A stretch of DNA of 26,370 nt from Cacconaster sp033811195 (GCA_033811195.1 JAPXOZ010000021.1:1-26370), one strand, 5' to 3'. Shown: positions 15,179 to 24,905, counted from the first letter of the stretch. A program made the numbers and translations. The notes: a model not told the origin generated them from the sequence alone.

Positions 15179-17530
15179 TTATAACCTGTTCCTCTCTCTT
15201 TCACCGGCACCCGTGCCTTTGTATTTGCTCTTTACGCTATTGAAGTTGTAGCGGATGGTAATGACCAACTCATTGGCATCGAGGCGCTTGCTCTCAAGTA
15301 TCTGATACACTCCGCTATAGAGATGGGTGTTTTCCTCTCTGAGAGCAAAGAGATCTATACCCCTTAGTTCCACTATCAGAGCATCATTGAAGAAAGATTT
15401 ACGCAGAGATATATCAAGTTGGTGCATTGGTTTGATCATCTCAAACGCTAAAATATGCCCCTTCCCCTGGAAATTGTAATCTACATTGAGCATAAAACCT
15501 TTGGGGAAAGTGAAAGTATTACCCAAAGCAAAAAGTAAAACCGGTTTTGTCAGTTCGACATCCTCTCCCAGATAGCTAAGCGTGAGCCACTGCTTATGAA
15601 CACCAAGAGAAATACGGGGCGTCCAAACACCAATGGTTGGGTTAGCCGATACTCTTGCGTTAATCATGGGAAAATTTTTACCGTAGTTAATAGGACGAAG
15701 CACAATAATATTAGGCAAATCCGGTTGAGCCGTAGCTGCATTTATAATGGCATCCTTGAAAACCTGGTAGTTGACTGATAGCTGCATAAATTTCCAAACC
15801 GCAGATAAAGAGAGGTCTTGGCTTATTTGTGGCTTTAGTGTGGGATTTCCTCTGGAAATGCCGTACCTGCCTAAATAGGTGGATATACTGGTAAATTGGT
15901 GATAGAGGGGGCGACGGGCCTTAGCAGTATAACTCAGCTGTAACTGAACAGGTCCTGCAACTGCACTCAGCGATGCATAGGGAAAGAAATGGTTGTACTT
16001 ACGGCTTCTCTCTCCATCTTCCTTGTCATTCTCAAAGAAACTGAAATCCACATGCTCATAGCGTACGCCTGCAGAAAAGGAACCAAAGGGAAGCGAACGG
16101 CTGTACTGCGCAAAAGCAGCGGCATTATGCTCACGTACTTTATTATCTACGTTGGGTACATAATTTTCAGGGTTGCGATAATCTTCCTCATATTCCGTCC
16201 AAGTATACTCACTTCCGGCAGAGAGATTCCCCCCGAACAACGGATATGTGAGCACGAGTTTAGAGGCCATAAGACGGTTTGCAAAGCCGTTGATGGTATG
16301 TACTTCGCGGCTCTCTTTCATTTCACTCCGCTCCTTAAACACTATGCTATCAAGCGCTCCTCCACTTTGAACATCGGCATTAAAGTCAATATTGAGTTCT
16401 CCAATAGTACCGTTGTAGTAAACGTTTGCCCGCTGAGTAACACCCGCGAAACTTTTACCATCCGCAGGTATTTTAACATTGTCATCGAGGATCCCATCTA
16501 AGTAGGTTTTTATATGAAGATCTTGCGTTGATCTGCCCCCCAAAAACGCAAAGGGATAGTAGCGGAATCCAACGGAATGGTTAGGATTGAACTGATAGTT
16601 GAATCCCAAGATGGGAGTCATTGTTCGTACTTTATTGCTATATGTCAACTTCTTTTGTAATTCCAGCATATTTTCTGACTGGAGACTCTGAGTTATCTCA
16701 GAAAAAGAGTCAGGGGCTGTTTTAATATAGCCCAGAGAGGCAAAGATGTCCAGATTGCTATATCTATAGTTGAGGTTGATCTGCTCCACCCAATCAAACT
16801 TGCCGTGATGGATATAGGTACTTGAACGGAGGTCAAAGCTTAATCCGTCACCCTGTTTCTTGATGGTTTTTATCCTGATTACCGACGTTGCTGAGGCTTC
16901 ATAACGGGCACCCGGATTGGTAATCACCTCCGCCTCGAGAATATCTTCCGAGTTGAGATGTTCCAGTTCGGCATTATCACGCACCAGACGTCCGTTTATG
17001 TAGATCAAGGGAGTACCTTTGCCAAATACCTCGAAAGTGCCATTTTTGCGAATTACTCCGGGGAGTCTCTGGAGCACATCGTTTGCCGAACCGGCTTTAG
17101 AAAGCACACAGCCCTTTATAGGAGTGACAAATGCATCATCGCGGAGCTCCGTTTTGGGGAGTTGATTCTTAGCTAAAGCTCCGCATAATATCTGCGAACC
17201 GGGTTGCAACTGTATAGTGCCAAGATCGGCAAACTCTACAATGCCACATTTTGTATCATATCCGACAAATGATATCCGGAGCAGGTTCGATTCGTCAGTC
17301 AGATCAAGAGAAAAGAGTCCGGAAGTGTCTGTAACAGTACCATTGACATAAGTGGAATCTGCTTTTATAAGCACTACATTGGCATAAGCCAGCGGGAGAT
17401 TGTTTTCGTCAATCACCCTGCCTTTAATTGTCTGTGGTAAATTCTGAATCTGTGCCTGGGTTACAAAGTTGGCAAAAAAGAGCAACAGCATAGCTGTCGC
17501 AAAGAGTGTCTTTTGGAATAACTGGTTCAT
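15179..17530 (-). CDS. Outer-membrane beta-barrel protein (TonB-receptor-like)
   Basis: A 783-residue outer-membrane protein. It has a type I signal peptide (about 1-27, ending TQAQ). A carboxypeptidase-regulatory-like beta-sandwich follows (about 36-112, GRVIDENNLPLAYANVVLI...GYDTK). Next is a plug-like region (about 140-235, with LQRLPGVIRKNGTFEVFGKG and PLIYINGRLV), and then a long barrel rich in alternating aromatic strands. The C-terminal SKYKGTGAG motif is common in the Bacteroidota OMP_b-brl_3 group. These proteins are annotated as TonB-dependent receptors or outer-membrane barrel family proteins; the substrate cannot be told from sequence. It has no SusD partner next to it. The ATG start is 113 nt after the fbp stop, a gap with an A/T-rich palindrome (17594-17608) but no clear promoter or terminator. 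Confidence 0.85.
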   Translation of the reverse strand: MNQLFQKTLFATAMLLLFFANFVTQAQIQNLPQTIKGRVIDENNLPLAYANVVLIKADSTYVNGTVTDTSGLFSLDLTDESNLLRISFVGYDTKCGIVEFADLGTIQLQPGSQILCGALAKNQLPKTELRDDAFVTPIKGCVLSKAGSANDVLQRLPGVIRKNGTFEVFGKGTPLIYINGRLVRDNAELEHLNSEDILEAEVITNPGARYEASATSVIRIKTIKKQGDGLSFDLRSSTYIHHGKFDWVEQINLNYRYSNLDIFASLGYIKTAPDSFSEITQSLQSENMLELQKKLTYSNKVRTMTPILGFNYQFNPNHSVGFRYYPFAFLGGRSTQDLHIKTYLDGILDDNVKIPADGKSFAGVTQRANVYYNGTIGELNIDFNADVQSGGALDSIVFKERSEMKESREVHTINGFANRLMASKLVLTYPLFGGNLSAGSEYTWTEYEEDYRNPENYVPNVDNKVREHNAAAFAQYSRSLPFGSFSAGVRYEHVDFSFFENDKEDGERSRKYNHFFPYASLSAVAGPVQLQLSYTAKARRPLYHQFTSISTYLGRYGISRGNPTLKPQISQDLSLSAVWKFMQLSVNYQVFKDAIINAATAQPDLPNIIVLRPINYGKNFPMINARVSANPTIGVWTPRISLGVHKQWLTLSYLGEDVELTKPVLLFALGNTFTFPKGFMLNVDYNFQGKGHILAFEMIKPMHQLDISLRKSFFNDALIVELRGIDLFALREENTHLYSGVYQILESKRLDANELVITIRYNFNSVKSKYKGTGAGERERNRL

Positions 17531-17643
17531 AGATCAAAAAACAGTTGCTACTACTAAATAAGACGCATGTCTGTAAAAATTGTTGCAAAATATTATATTT
17601 TATATAATTGCTTGCCGGAACCTGCAATATAGAGTTAACTACT

Positions 17644-19626
17644 CTACCTTTCTTTGATGAGGCCATTGCGGTAGGCTTCAAGTAGACGGAGTAGGGCGGC
17701 AATTTGACCTCGAATCTCTTCTCCATTATCAGTATCATTGACAAGCATTCTCTCTTTGTTGAAATCCACAAAAAGGCGTGTCCCCTTAATTTCAACACCT
17801 TGTTCAATAGCCTGATGAGTAGACGTGAAAGGCTCATGCTGTACCAGTTGCATTCCCCGTGAATTGAATATAAGCGTATAGCCCGCAATACCAGTTTCCC
17901 CCTGATATGCGCGCGAAAAACCACCGTCGATAATCAGCATCTTGCCACCTGCACGGATTGGAGATTCTCCCTTAATAGTCTTAACCGGCACATGACCGTT
18001 AATTATATGACGATTAACACCCTTAACACCAAATTCATCCAAAATCATATCGCAGATTGATTCTTGCTCGCGAAGGATATAATAATGGCCTTTAGGTTCT
18101 TTGTGAGGCTCTTTGTCGGCAATAAAACAGCGTTCGAATGTAGTCATCTTTCCTTTGTCAAATGCTACCGAATCGGGACCGCACCAGATATACCACATGT
18201 AATCGACGGCAAAACTATGTTCCGGAGTACCCTGCTCTCCAAAATAAGCCTTTCTGATCAAACTATCCACTTTATCCATCAAAGCTTTCCCTTCATATGC
18301 TACTCCATCTATCTTCACACTTTTGAAACTGCCGTCAGAATTGAGAGGCATAGAAGCATGGAACATCAAATTACCATTGCGAACCAGATAGAGACTACCG
18401 TCACTTAACAGAAATTCAATATGTCTGCGAAGACGCTCACAATTTATAAAAGAGCGATGCAATTTGCCAACAAGCTCTTCTTCTTCAGGGGTAAGACGAT
18501 AAGGATCAGCCGGGTCCACAGTAGGGAAATTGGTGTCAAGCATCGGATACTCTTTCCCGTATACCATGACTGTACCCTTCTCATAATTGACCAGGTGCAA
18601 AAGATTGCGATCAGCCATTTCGAACTCGGGTCGGCGCTTAATAATATCCGCTTCCAATTTGAACTGGATAATGGAAATGGCCTTCATCATCTGAGAAATC
18701 AGATGCGTACTCTTATCGCTATGTTTATCATCAGCAAACTTGAGACGTGGCTGGAAAGCGTCGCAAGGATCATTACCATAAGCTTCCATTGCAAATGTCG
18801 CCAACGGCACCAGATTTATACCATATCCATCTTCAAGTATTCTAAGATTGCCGTAGCGCAAACAGATACGTATTACATTTGCTATGCAACTGATGTTACC
18901 AACCGCAGCACCCATCCATAGGATGTCGTGATTGCCCCACTGTATATCCACATCGTGATAATTCATCAAAGTTTCCATTACAATATGAGCCCCCGGACCC
19001 CTGTCATATATATCGCCCACTATATGAAGAGAATCTATTACAAGACGCTGAATCACATCACAGAGAGTGATAATAAAATCGTCGGCCCTATCAAGTTCGA
19101 TAATGTTGGAAAGGATATTATTGAGGTAAGCTTGCTTATTGGGGTCTGAGAGAGATTCGTGCATCAACTCCTCTATGATATAGGAATACTTTGGGGGTAG
19201 CGCTTTGCGCACCTTGGAACGCGTATACTTGACAGAGACTCTCTGGCACATTTTCACCAGTTGTATAAGGGTGACCAAGTACCATTCGTCAATATCGTCC
19301 TCCCTGGATTTGACAATCGCAAGTCTTTCTTCCGGATAACATATCAAGGTGCACAAGTCCCGTTTCACGCTCTCTCGCAATGTGTCCCCGAACTCATCGT
19401 TAATCTTGCGTTCTATGGAACCTGAAGCATTCTTCAACACATGGCGAAACGCCTCATATTCACCGTGAATATCAGTCAGGAAGTGTTCTGTGCCCTTAGG
19501 AAGATTGAGTATTGCCTGGAGATTCATAATCTCCGTACAGGCTTCTGCTATTGTCGGAAAACTTTTCGACAACAGTTTCAAATATCTGAGTTCATTCTCA
19601 TCAAATGAGGCGTCGGAACTGTTCAT
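17644..19626 (-). CDS. fbp: Class III fructose-1,6-bisphosphatase
   Basis: A 660-residue enzyme of the Firmicutes/Bacteroidota-type class III family (B. subtilis Fbp is 671). It dephosphorylates fructose-1,6-bisphosphate to fructose-6-phosphate for gluconeogenesis. The metallophosphoesterase signature is complete: DIHGE (52-56), GDIYDRG (204-210) and GNHD (231-234), with further His ligands near INGHVPVKTIKGE. The length and motif spacing fit an active enzyme. The gene follows ftcD by 37 nt on the same strand with no visible terminator or promoter box between them, so it may be the last gene of the hut operon. That is an unusual but metabolically sensible neighbour: amino-acid carbon would need gluconeogenesis. 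Confidence 0.95.
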   Translation of the reverse strand: MNSSDASFDENELRYLKLLSKSFPTIAEACTEIMNLQAILNLPKGTEHFLTDIHGEYEAFRHVLKNASGSIERKINDEFGDTLRESVKRDLCTLICYPEERLAIVKSREDDIDEWYLVTLIQLVKMCQRVSVKYTRSKVRKALPPKYSYIIEELMHESLSDPNKQAYLNNILSNIIELDRADDFIITLCDVIQRLVIDSLHIVGDIYDRGPGAHIVMETLMNYHDVDIQWGNHDILWMGAAVGNISCIANVIRICLRYGNLRILEDGYGINLVPLATFAMEAYGNDPCDAFQPRLKFADDKHSDKSTHLISQMMKAISIIQFKLEADIIKRRPEFEMADRNLLHLVNYEKGTVMVYGKEYPMLDTNFPTVDPADPYRLTPEEEELVGKLHRSFINCERLRRHIEFLLSDGSLYLVRNGNLMFHASMPLNSDGSFKSVKIDGVAYEGKALMDKVDSLIRKAYFGEQGTPEHSFAVDYMWYIWCGPDSVAFDKGKMTTFERCFIADKEPHKEPKGHYYILREQESICDMILDEFGVKGVNRHIINGHVPVKTIKGESPIRAGGKMLIIDGGFSRAYQGETGIAGYTLIFNSRGMQLVQHEPFTSTHQAIEQGVEIKGTRLFVDFNKERMLVNDTDNGEEIRGQIAALLRLLEAYRNGLIKER

Positions 19627-19663
19627 TATTATAGTATTAAGGTTAAGTTAAAAAAATGCGGTA

Positions 19664-21370
19664 TCAGATTTTTTCATTACATATGGCTATTACGCGTTCA
19701 CGACGCACATCAGCTTCAGTTGCAATCAAAGCCGCCTCTGCCAGAAGGGCATCAGCCGCAGCACGCTCTTTTAATCCTGCAGCATTGATCTTGACATTGA
19801 GCCAGGCACCATGTACTGCCGACCAAACAGCAAGAGCTCCCACGCCGGCGTCTGACACGGAGTTAGGGTTGCCTTCAGAGGCCATAGCCTCCAAGAGATC
19901 AAAGGCAGAGAATGCTGTTTTCATCGTCTCCAGAGGCACGCGTGTAGCATAAAGTGTGGCATCTTGAATAGCTGCAGCTCGAGCTGCTTTCTCCTCATCG
20001 GAACCCTTGGGCAAGCTAAACGCCTCCATTATGCAATTGAAAGAATTCGTGTCCTCATCCACCAAGTGGAGCATCTGCTCTACAATCAGCTCTCCCTTCT
20101 CAGCCCATACCGAAAACTTCTCCCAATCGGCATCCCAACCCGGTTTATGGGAAGAGAGATTAGCCACCATTGTACCTAGTGCCGCACCCAGAGCGCCCAT
20201 ATAGGCTGAAACGGAACCACCGCCTGGCGCAGGAGATTCGCTCGCAGTCTCAAATGCAAAACCGGCGCATGTCATATCCACCAATTTACGAGGGGCTCCT
20301 GCCGCTTCCGCATCTTCCATCAAGTATTCTATTACCTTTTCACGAGGATTGAAGGGCTTAAGGTCATCCAGACCCATAGATTTTACTGCAATCTTGATAA
20401 TCTCATCCTCTGAGATACCAAGGCTGCGTTGCTGTTTTTTAAGGTAATACTTACCAGCATCGATAAGCACCTTTTTGGGAATAAGACCCACTATTTCAGA
20501 GCCTGTCACACGGATTCCTCGGCTTTGTGCACTCCTGCATACTTCATCAAATGCCACGTGAACCGGTGTCTGCGAAATATCGGTCACATTCATCGATACC
20601 TGTGCTATGCCATACTCTTCGATAAACCATCCGATCGCTTTACAGCCTTTGAGAGTACCGGGGATCCAAACTTCTTTGCCATTTTCATCTCTTACTACCT
20701 TGCCTGTAATTGGGTCGCCCTCACGTTTTTTTCTTCCTTTTTCACGTACATCAAAGGCAATGGCATTTGCACGACGTGTAGAGGTAGTGTTGAGATTGTA
20801 GTTGATTGCCACAAGGATATTGCGCGCACCAATCATCGTACAGCCGGTGTGTGCTACTCTATCATTGAATACTGCGGGACCAAAATCGGGTTTCCAATTA
20901 GGATCCTTAAATTTGTCAGCGATACCCTCATATTCGCCGGCACGGCAATTTGCAAGGTTGCGTCTTTCGGGACGAAATGCCGCATTTTCGTAACAATATA
21001 CAGGAATTCCGAGCTCCTCACCCACTCTTTTTGCCAGATCTCGTGACAGCTGGGCACACTCTTCCATAGTGATATTTGCAATCGGAACAAGAGGGCAAAC
21101 ATCTGTGGCGCCCATACGGGGATGTTCACCGTGATGGTGACGCATATCTATAACCTCTCCGGCCTTTTTGATAGCCTGAAAAGCCGCCTCAACAACTGCT
21201 TCAGGCGTTCCTACAAATGTTACCACTGTACGGTTGGTAGCTGCGCCCGGATCCACATTCAGAAGATTGACTCCCTCTATTTTCTCAATTTCGGCCGTAA
21301 TCTGGCCAATAATCTGCATATCGCGTCCTTCGCTGAAATTTGGGACGCATTCGATGATTTTACGTGTCAT
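19664..21370 (-). CDS. ftcD: Glutamate formimidoyltransferase / formiminotetrahydrofolate cyclodeaminase fusion
   Basis: A 568-residue bifunctional enzyme for the end of histidine degradation. The N-terminal half (about 1-330) is the formiminotransferase, starting IIECVPNFSEGRD and carrying HGEHPRMGATDVCP (80-93), which holds the catalytic His region. It moves the formimino group from formiminoglutamate to tetrahydrofolate, giving glutamate. The C-terminal part (about 360-568, with ESPAPGGGSVSAYMGALGAAL) is the cyclodeaminase, which releases ammonia and makes 5,10-methenyl-tetrahydrofolate. Both domains look complete, as in the animal FTCD fusion. In some bacteria the cyclodeaminase (fchA) is separate. 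The gene is 29 nt downstream of the metallo-hydrolase gene and 37 nt upstream of fbp. Confidence 0.95.
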   Translation of the reverse strand: MTRKIIECVPNFSEGRDMQIIGQITAEIEKIEGVNLLNVDPGAATNRTVVTFVGTPEAVVEAAFQAIKKAGEVIDMRHHHGEHPRMGATDVCPLVPIANITMEECAQLSRDLAKRVGEELGIPVYCYENAAFRPERRNLANCRAGEYEGIADKFKDPNWKPDFGPAVFNDRVAHTGCTMIGARNILVAINYNLNTTSTRRANAIAFDVREKGRKKREGDPITGKVVRDENGKEVWIPGTLKGCKAIGWFIEEYGIAQVSMNVTDISQTPVHVAFDEVCRSAQSRGIRVTGSEIVGLIPKKVLIDAGKYYLKKQQRSLGISEDEIIKIAVKSMGLDDLKPFNPREKVIEYLMEDAEAAGAPRKLVDMTCAGFAFETASESPAPGGGSVSAYMGALGAALGTMVANLSSHKPGWDADWEKFSVWAEKGELIVEQMLHLVDEDTNSFNCIMEAFSLPKGSDEEKAARAAAIQDATLYATRVPLETMKTAFSAFDLLEAMASEGNPNSVSDAGVGALAVWSAVHGAWLNVKINAAGLKERAAADALLAEAALIATEADVRRERVIAICNEKI

Positions 21371-21399
21371 TATAAGTTTTTAATAATAATATCTATTCG

Positions 21400-22056
21400 T
21401 TAGTAATCATATCCATTCATAACCATCTTGATCTGAGGATCAATTTCTGCCCTAAGTGCTTTGGGATTGAGTTCAAAATAGTGGTAAGGATAGAGAACGG
21501 CGGGTTTTATCGTATTAGCTGCCTTTACAAACTCGGCATCCGGCATTGTGTAGGGAAGATTTTTAGGAAGAAATGCAATGTCGATATCCTTGAGAGTTTT
21601 CATAAAGGGAATAAACTCGGTATCACCCGCAAAATAGACCTTAAAGCCTCCTAAATCGAGAATATACCCGTTACCAACTCCTTCAGGGTGGAAAGGCTGA
21701 TCCTGGTCGTTTAGATTGTTGATATTATAGGCAGGGACAGCGGTGATTGTAACTCCATCCAGAGTACAGCTATCGCCATTCTTCAGTACCTCATAGTTAT
21801 AATGTTTTCTAGGTACCACCGGAGGCACTACCAAGATGGTGTGATCTTGCACAATATGTACGAGGGCCTCCTCATCATAGTGATCATAATGGTCATGTGT
21901 GATTAGAATAAAGTCTGCGGGAGCCCTGCCTTCAAATGAGCAGACATCGCAATATGGATCAAGATACCAATTCTTGCCATTAATGGTGAAATGTACTGCG
22001 GCGTGGCCGAAGAGTTCAATCTTCAACTCGCCCAATGGTGTGTTGTAGCTCTTCAT
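21400..22056 (-). CDS. Metallo-beta-lactamase-fold hydrolase (UlaG/YtkL-like)
   Basis: A 218-residue, signal-less cytoplasmic protein. The metal-binding motif THDHYDH gives ligands His54, His56, Asp58 and His59. Further likely ligands are His123 in PFHPEG, Asp145 in YFAGDTEF and the His of YPYHYFE near 193. This pattern fits the short UlaG/UPF0173-like group, whose substrates are mostly unknown. The gene is embedded between hutI (24 nt upstream) and ftcD (29 nt downstream), so it is almost certainly co-transcribed with histidine-degradation genes. A role on a pathway intermediate or by-product is plausible but unproven. A hydrolytic step before formiminoglutamate, or clean-up of an unstable lactam or imidazolone product, are two possibilities. 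It is not related in sequence to HutG or HutF. Confidence 0.85.
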   Translation of the reverse strand: MKSYNTPLGELKIELFGHAAVHFTINGKNWYLDPYCDVCSFEGRAPADFILITHDHYDHYDEEALVHIVQDHTILVVPPVVPRKHYNYEVLKNGDSCTLDGVTITAVPAYNINNLNDQDQPFHPEGVGNGYILDLGGFKVYFAGDTEFIPFMKTLKDIDIAFLPKNLPYTMPDAEFVKAANTIKPAVLYPYHYFELNPKALRAEIDPQIKMVMNGYDY

Positions 22057-22080
22057 AATGGTATTTTTTTATATTTATAA

Positions 22081-23331
22081 TTATATAACAATTTTTCCGT
22101 CAAGTATCAGATTCTCCACCAACGGCGTAGAAAAAGCATAGGGGATGAATTCCAACGAAGGAATCGGTCTCGTGATTATAAGTGAAGCCGCTTTGCCGAG
22201 AGTAATGCTGCCGTGTGTCTCTCCCAGCCCCATGGCAAATGCGCTGTTGAGTGTCGCAGCATTGATTACCTCTTCCGGAGTCATCTTCATTTTCATACAT
22301 GCAAGAGCCATCATAAACTTCATATCTCCACAAGGACAGGATCCCGGATTGTAGTTGGTGGCAAGCGCCAGCGGAATATCATACTTCAGCATTCTTCGGG
22401 CATCCGGATACTCCATGTCGAGGAAAAAAGTAGCTCCAGGCAAGAGATTGGCTATGGTCTCCGACTTCTCCAGAACCTCAAACTGAACATCACCGGCAAA
22501 CTCCAGGTGAGAAACCGAAGCGGCATCATATTTTACTCCAACCTCCACGCCTCCGGAAACGCTCATCTGATTGGCATGTACAGTAGCCTTGAGGCCAAAG
22601 TTGCTACCGGCAGCGAGTATCCTGTCACTATCCTCTTTTGAGAAGAATCCCTCTTCACAGAAGACATCTATATATTCGGCAAGATTTTCAGCAGCTACGG
22701 CAGGTATCATCTCTTCAATTATCTCTCTTACGTATCCTTCATGATTATCACGGTACCTCTCCGGGAAGGCATGCGCTCCCATAAAAGTCGCTTTCACCGT
22801 AAGCGGAGATTCCTCGGCGATGCGCCGTACTACGCGAAGCATCTTAAGCTCATCTTCTGTAGTGAGGCCGTAACCGCTCTTGATCTCAATAGCACCTGTA
22901 CCGAAGTGCATAACCTCCTCCACTCGCACCATTGCCTGGCGGAAAAGTTCCTCTTCGGAAGTCTCATGCAGTAAACGGGCAGAATTTAAAATTCCGCCAC
23001 CTCGAGCTGCAATCTCCTGGTAAGAAAGGCCACGGATCTTATCTATAAATTCAATTTCTCTGCTGCCGGCATAAACCAGATGTGTATGACAATCGCAAAA
23101 GGCCGGAAGCACTATCCTACCTGCAGCATCAATCACTTTATCAGCACTTCGAAGGAAGCTCTGAGGGAGCTCCAACATAGAACCGAAAGCAGCTATCTTT
23201 CCTTGCTCGGAAAGCAAAAAAGCATTATCAATTACCGGCAGGATATCCATGTTCGCACCTCTGAGTGGAGAGAGAGTCTGCTCCCTTACCTGCACTAATT
23301 TTCCTATATTTATGATCAGCAAAGATGACAT
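22081..23331 (-). CDS. hutI: Imidazolonepropionase
   Basis: A 416-residue cytoplasmic amidohydrolase that opens 4-imidazolone-5-propanoate to N-formimino-L-glutamate. The metal motif CDCHTHLVYAGSRE near residues 79-92 and the conserved HANQMSVSGG near 252 are present, followed by a Pro/Gly-rich segment with NYNPGSCP. I place the start at the ATG at 23331 (MSSLLIINIGKL), because the in-frame position two codons earlier is a TTG. That leaves a 9-nt gap to the hutH stop, typical of tight operons. The length is normal for the family (about 400-420). It provides the substrate for the formiminotransferase encoded downstream. Confidence 0.95.
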   Translation of the reverse strand: MSSLLIINIGKLVQVREQTLSPLRGANMDILPVIDNAFLLSEQGKIAAFGSMLELPQSFLRSADKVIDAAGRIVLPAFCDCHTHLVYAGSREIEFIDKIRGLSYQEIAARGGGILNSARLLHETSEEELFRQAMVRVEEVMHFGTGAIEIKSGYGLTTEDELKMLRVVRRIAEESPLTVKATFMGAHAFPERYRDNHEGYVREIIEEMIPAVAAENLAEYIDVFCEEGFFSKEDSDRILAAGSNFGLKATVHANQMSVSGGVEVGVKYDAASVSHLEFAGDVQFEVLEKSETIANLLPGATFFLDMEYPDARRMLKYDIPLALATNYNPGSCPCGDMKFMMALACMKMKMTPEEVINAATLNSAFAMGLGETHGSITLGKAASLIITRPIPSLEFIPYAFSTPLVENLILDGKIVI

Positions 23332-23340
23332 GACCAAAAT

Positions 23341-24825
23341 TTATTTCTGGTTTCTTAAGAATAGGATTGAGCGTCTTATATGGTGATACATCACCTCATC
23401 TTCGTCAATAAAAGGCACGGCATCGCGGTATTCGGCAACGAATTCCTCCAGTATAGGCGAGGTACGAAGCGGCCTTCGGAACTCCAATGCTTGAGCTGCA
23501 TTCATTAATTCGATAGCCAAAAGAGACTCAACATTTTGTATTACCTTGACACATTTGGTAGCGGCATTGGCTCCCATACTCACGTGATCCTCCTGACCCT
23601 GCGAGGAGTCTATGGTATCTACGGATGCAGGAGTACAAAGCTGTTTGTTCTGACTCACGATGGATGCAGCTGTATAATGAGGTATCATAAATCCTGAGTT
23701 GATACCAGGGTGTGCTATAAGGAATGAGGGGAGTCCTCTTTTGCCGGAGATCAGCTGGTAGGTTCTCCTCTCAGAGATGCTGCCCAGTTCAGCCATAGCT
23801 ATGGCAAGGAAGTCGAGATTGATTGCAAGCGGTTGTCCATGAAAGTTGCCAGCAGAGATGATCAAATCGTCATCCGGAAGGATAGTAGGGTTGTCGGTGG
23901 CTGAGTTAAGCTCGGTGATAAAGACTCCTTCGATATGCGAGAGCGCATCTTTAGTGGCTCCATGTACCTGCGGCACACATCTGAAGGAATAGGGGTCCTG
24001 AACATGCTCTTTGGGACGATCGATAATTTCACTGCCTTCCAAATAGATATTTATCATCTCCGCGGTTGTGATTTGTCCCGAGTGGGGTCTAATCTCGTGC
24101 ACTCCCGGAGTAAAAGGCTCAATTCTACCGTCATAAGCATCAATGGAGAGAGCCGCAATCTTGTCGGCCAACGAAGAGAGTCTCTTTGCATGAAAGAGCG
24201 ACCAGAGTGCGTGAGCCAGCATAAACTGGGTGCCATTTAGCAGAGCCAACCCCTCTTTAGATGAGAGTTTCAGCGGCTTCCAGCCGAAAATTGTTTCCAG
24301 TTCTTCTCCGGAATACCTCTCTCCACGATAATCAAAATCTCCCATGCCAAGCAAGGGAAGAGACATATTTGCCAATGGCGCAAGGTCACCGGAGGCTCCA
24401 AGAGAACCCTGGCTATAAACCACCGGTATCACTCCATAATTGAAAAAGTCCACCAAACGCTGTACAGTTTCCAGTCTGACTCCAGAGTAGCCATATGAAA
24501 GGGATTTAATCTTTAATGCGAGCATCAAGCGCACAATGTCTTCTTTCACTTCATCACCGGTACCGCAGGCATGCGACATAACAAGGTTTTCCTGAAGTTT
24601 TGAGAGGTCTGCAGCTCCAACTACCACATTGCAAAGGGATCCAAAACCAGTGGTTATACCATATAGCGGCTCAACCTGATTTTCCATCCTATTGTCAAGG
24701 TAATCACGACACCTTGTTATGCGTTCCATAGCCTCGTGACCCAACTCAATTCTGCAGTCCGGCTCCAATAGCGTCTTTACATCTGAGAGACAATGGATTT
24801 TCTCATCTATATAAAAAGTATGCAT
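23341..24825 (-). CDS. hutH: Histidine ammonia-lyase
   Basis: A 494-residue cytoplasmic lyase that removes ammonia from L-histidine to give urocanate. Residues 144-146 (Ala-Ser-Gly in GSLGASGDLAPLANMSLP) form the self-made MIO electrophile, and Tyr55 in YGITTGFGSL is the usual catalytic tyrosine. The region near LNSATDNPTI and QSPEEH-like QGQEDHVSMG is also family-typical. The substrate preference (His rather than Phe or Tyr) is inferred mainly from the operon with hutI and ftcD. It is the first gene of the cluster, preceded by a 143-bp gap that holds the terminator of the susD-like gene. I could not find a fully convincing promoter; the nearest is a one-mismatch -7 box (TAATATTG) on the minus strand at 24865-24872. 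Confidence 0.95.
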   Translation of the reverse strand: MHTFYIDEKIHCLSDVKTLLEPDCRIELGHEAMERITRCRDYLDNRMENQVEPLYGITTGFGSLCNVVVGAADLSKLQENLVMSHACGTGDEVKEDIVRLMLALKIKSLSYGYSGVRLETVQRLVDFFNYGVIPVVYSQGSLGASGDLAPLANMSLPLLGMGDFDYRGERYSGEELETIFGWKPLKLSSKEGLALLNGTQFMLAHALWSLFHAKRLSSLADKIAALSIDAYDGRIEPFTPGVHEIRPHSGQITTAEMINIYLEGSEIIDRPKEHVQDPYSFRCVPQVHGATKDALSHIEGVFITELNSATDNPTILPDDDLIISAGNFHGQPLAINLDFLAIAMAELGSISERRTYQLISGKRGLPSFLIAHPGINSGFMIPHYTAASIVSQNKQLCTPASVDTIDSSQGQEDHVSMGANAATKCVKVIQNVESLLAIELMNAAQALEFRRPLRTSPILEEFVAEYRDAVPFIDEDEVMYHHIRRSILFLRNQK

Positions 24826-24905
24826 ATATGATATTATTTGCTTTAGTTTTCCATTCGTAAACTACAATATTAAGATTTTTTTCCAGAATAATCTACCGTT
24901 CATAA

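Noticed and set aside
17594..17608. A/T-rich palindrome TTATATTTTATATAA between fbp and the barrel-protein gene
   Set aside because: The stem is 6 bp of only A-T pairs in an A/T-rich gap, too weak to call a terminator or operator.
18421..18921. A 166-codon plus-strand open frame opposite fbp
   Set aside because: It is antisense to a conserved fbp region with no recognisable domain.
20429..21046. A 205-codon plus-strand open frame opposite ftcD
   Set aside because: It is wholly antisense to a well-supported enzyme whose motifs are intact; the translation is Cys/His/Phe-rich without domain features, as expected from a shadow frame.
23332..23337. Start of hutI two codons earlier at a TTG
   Set aside because: The ATG at 23331 gives the expected N-terminus and needs no unusual start codon.
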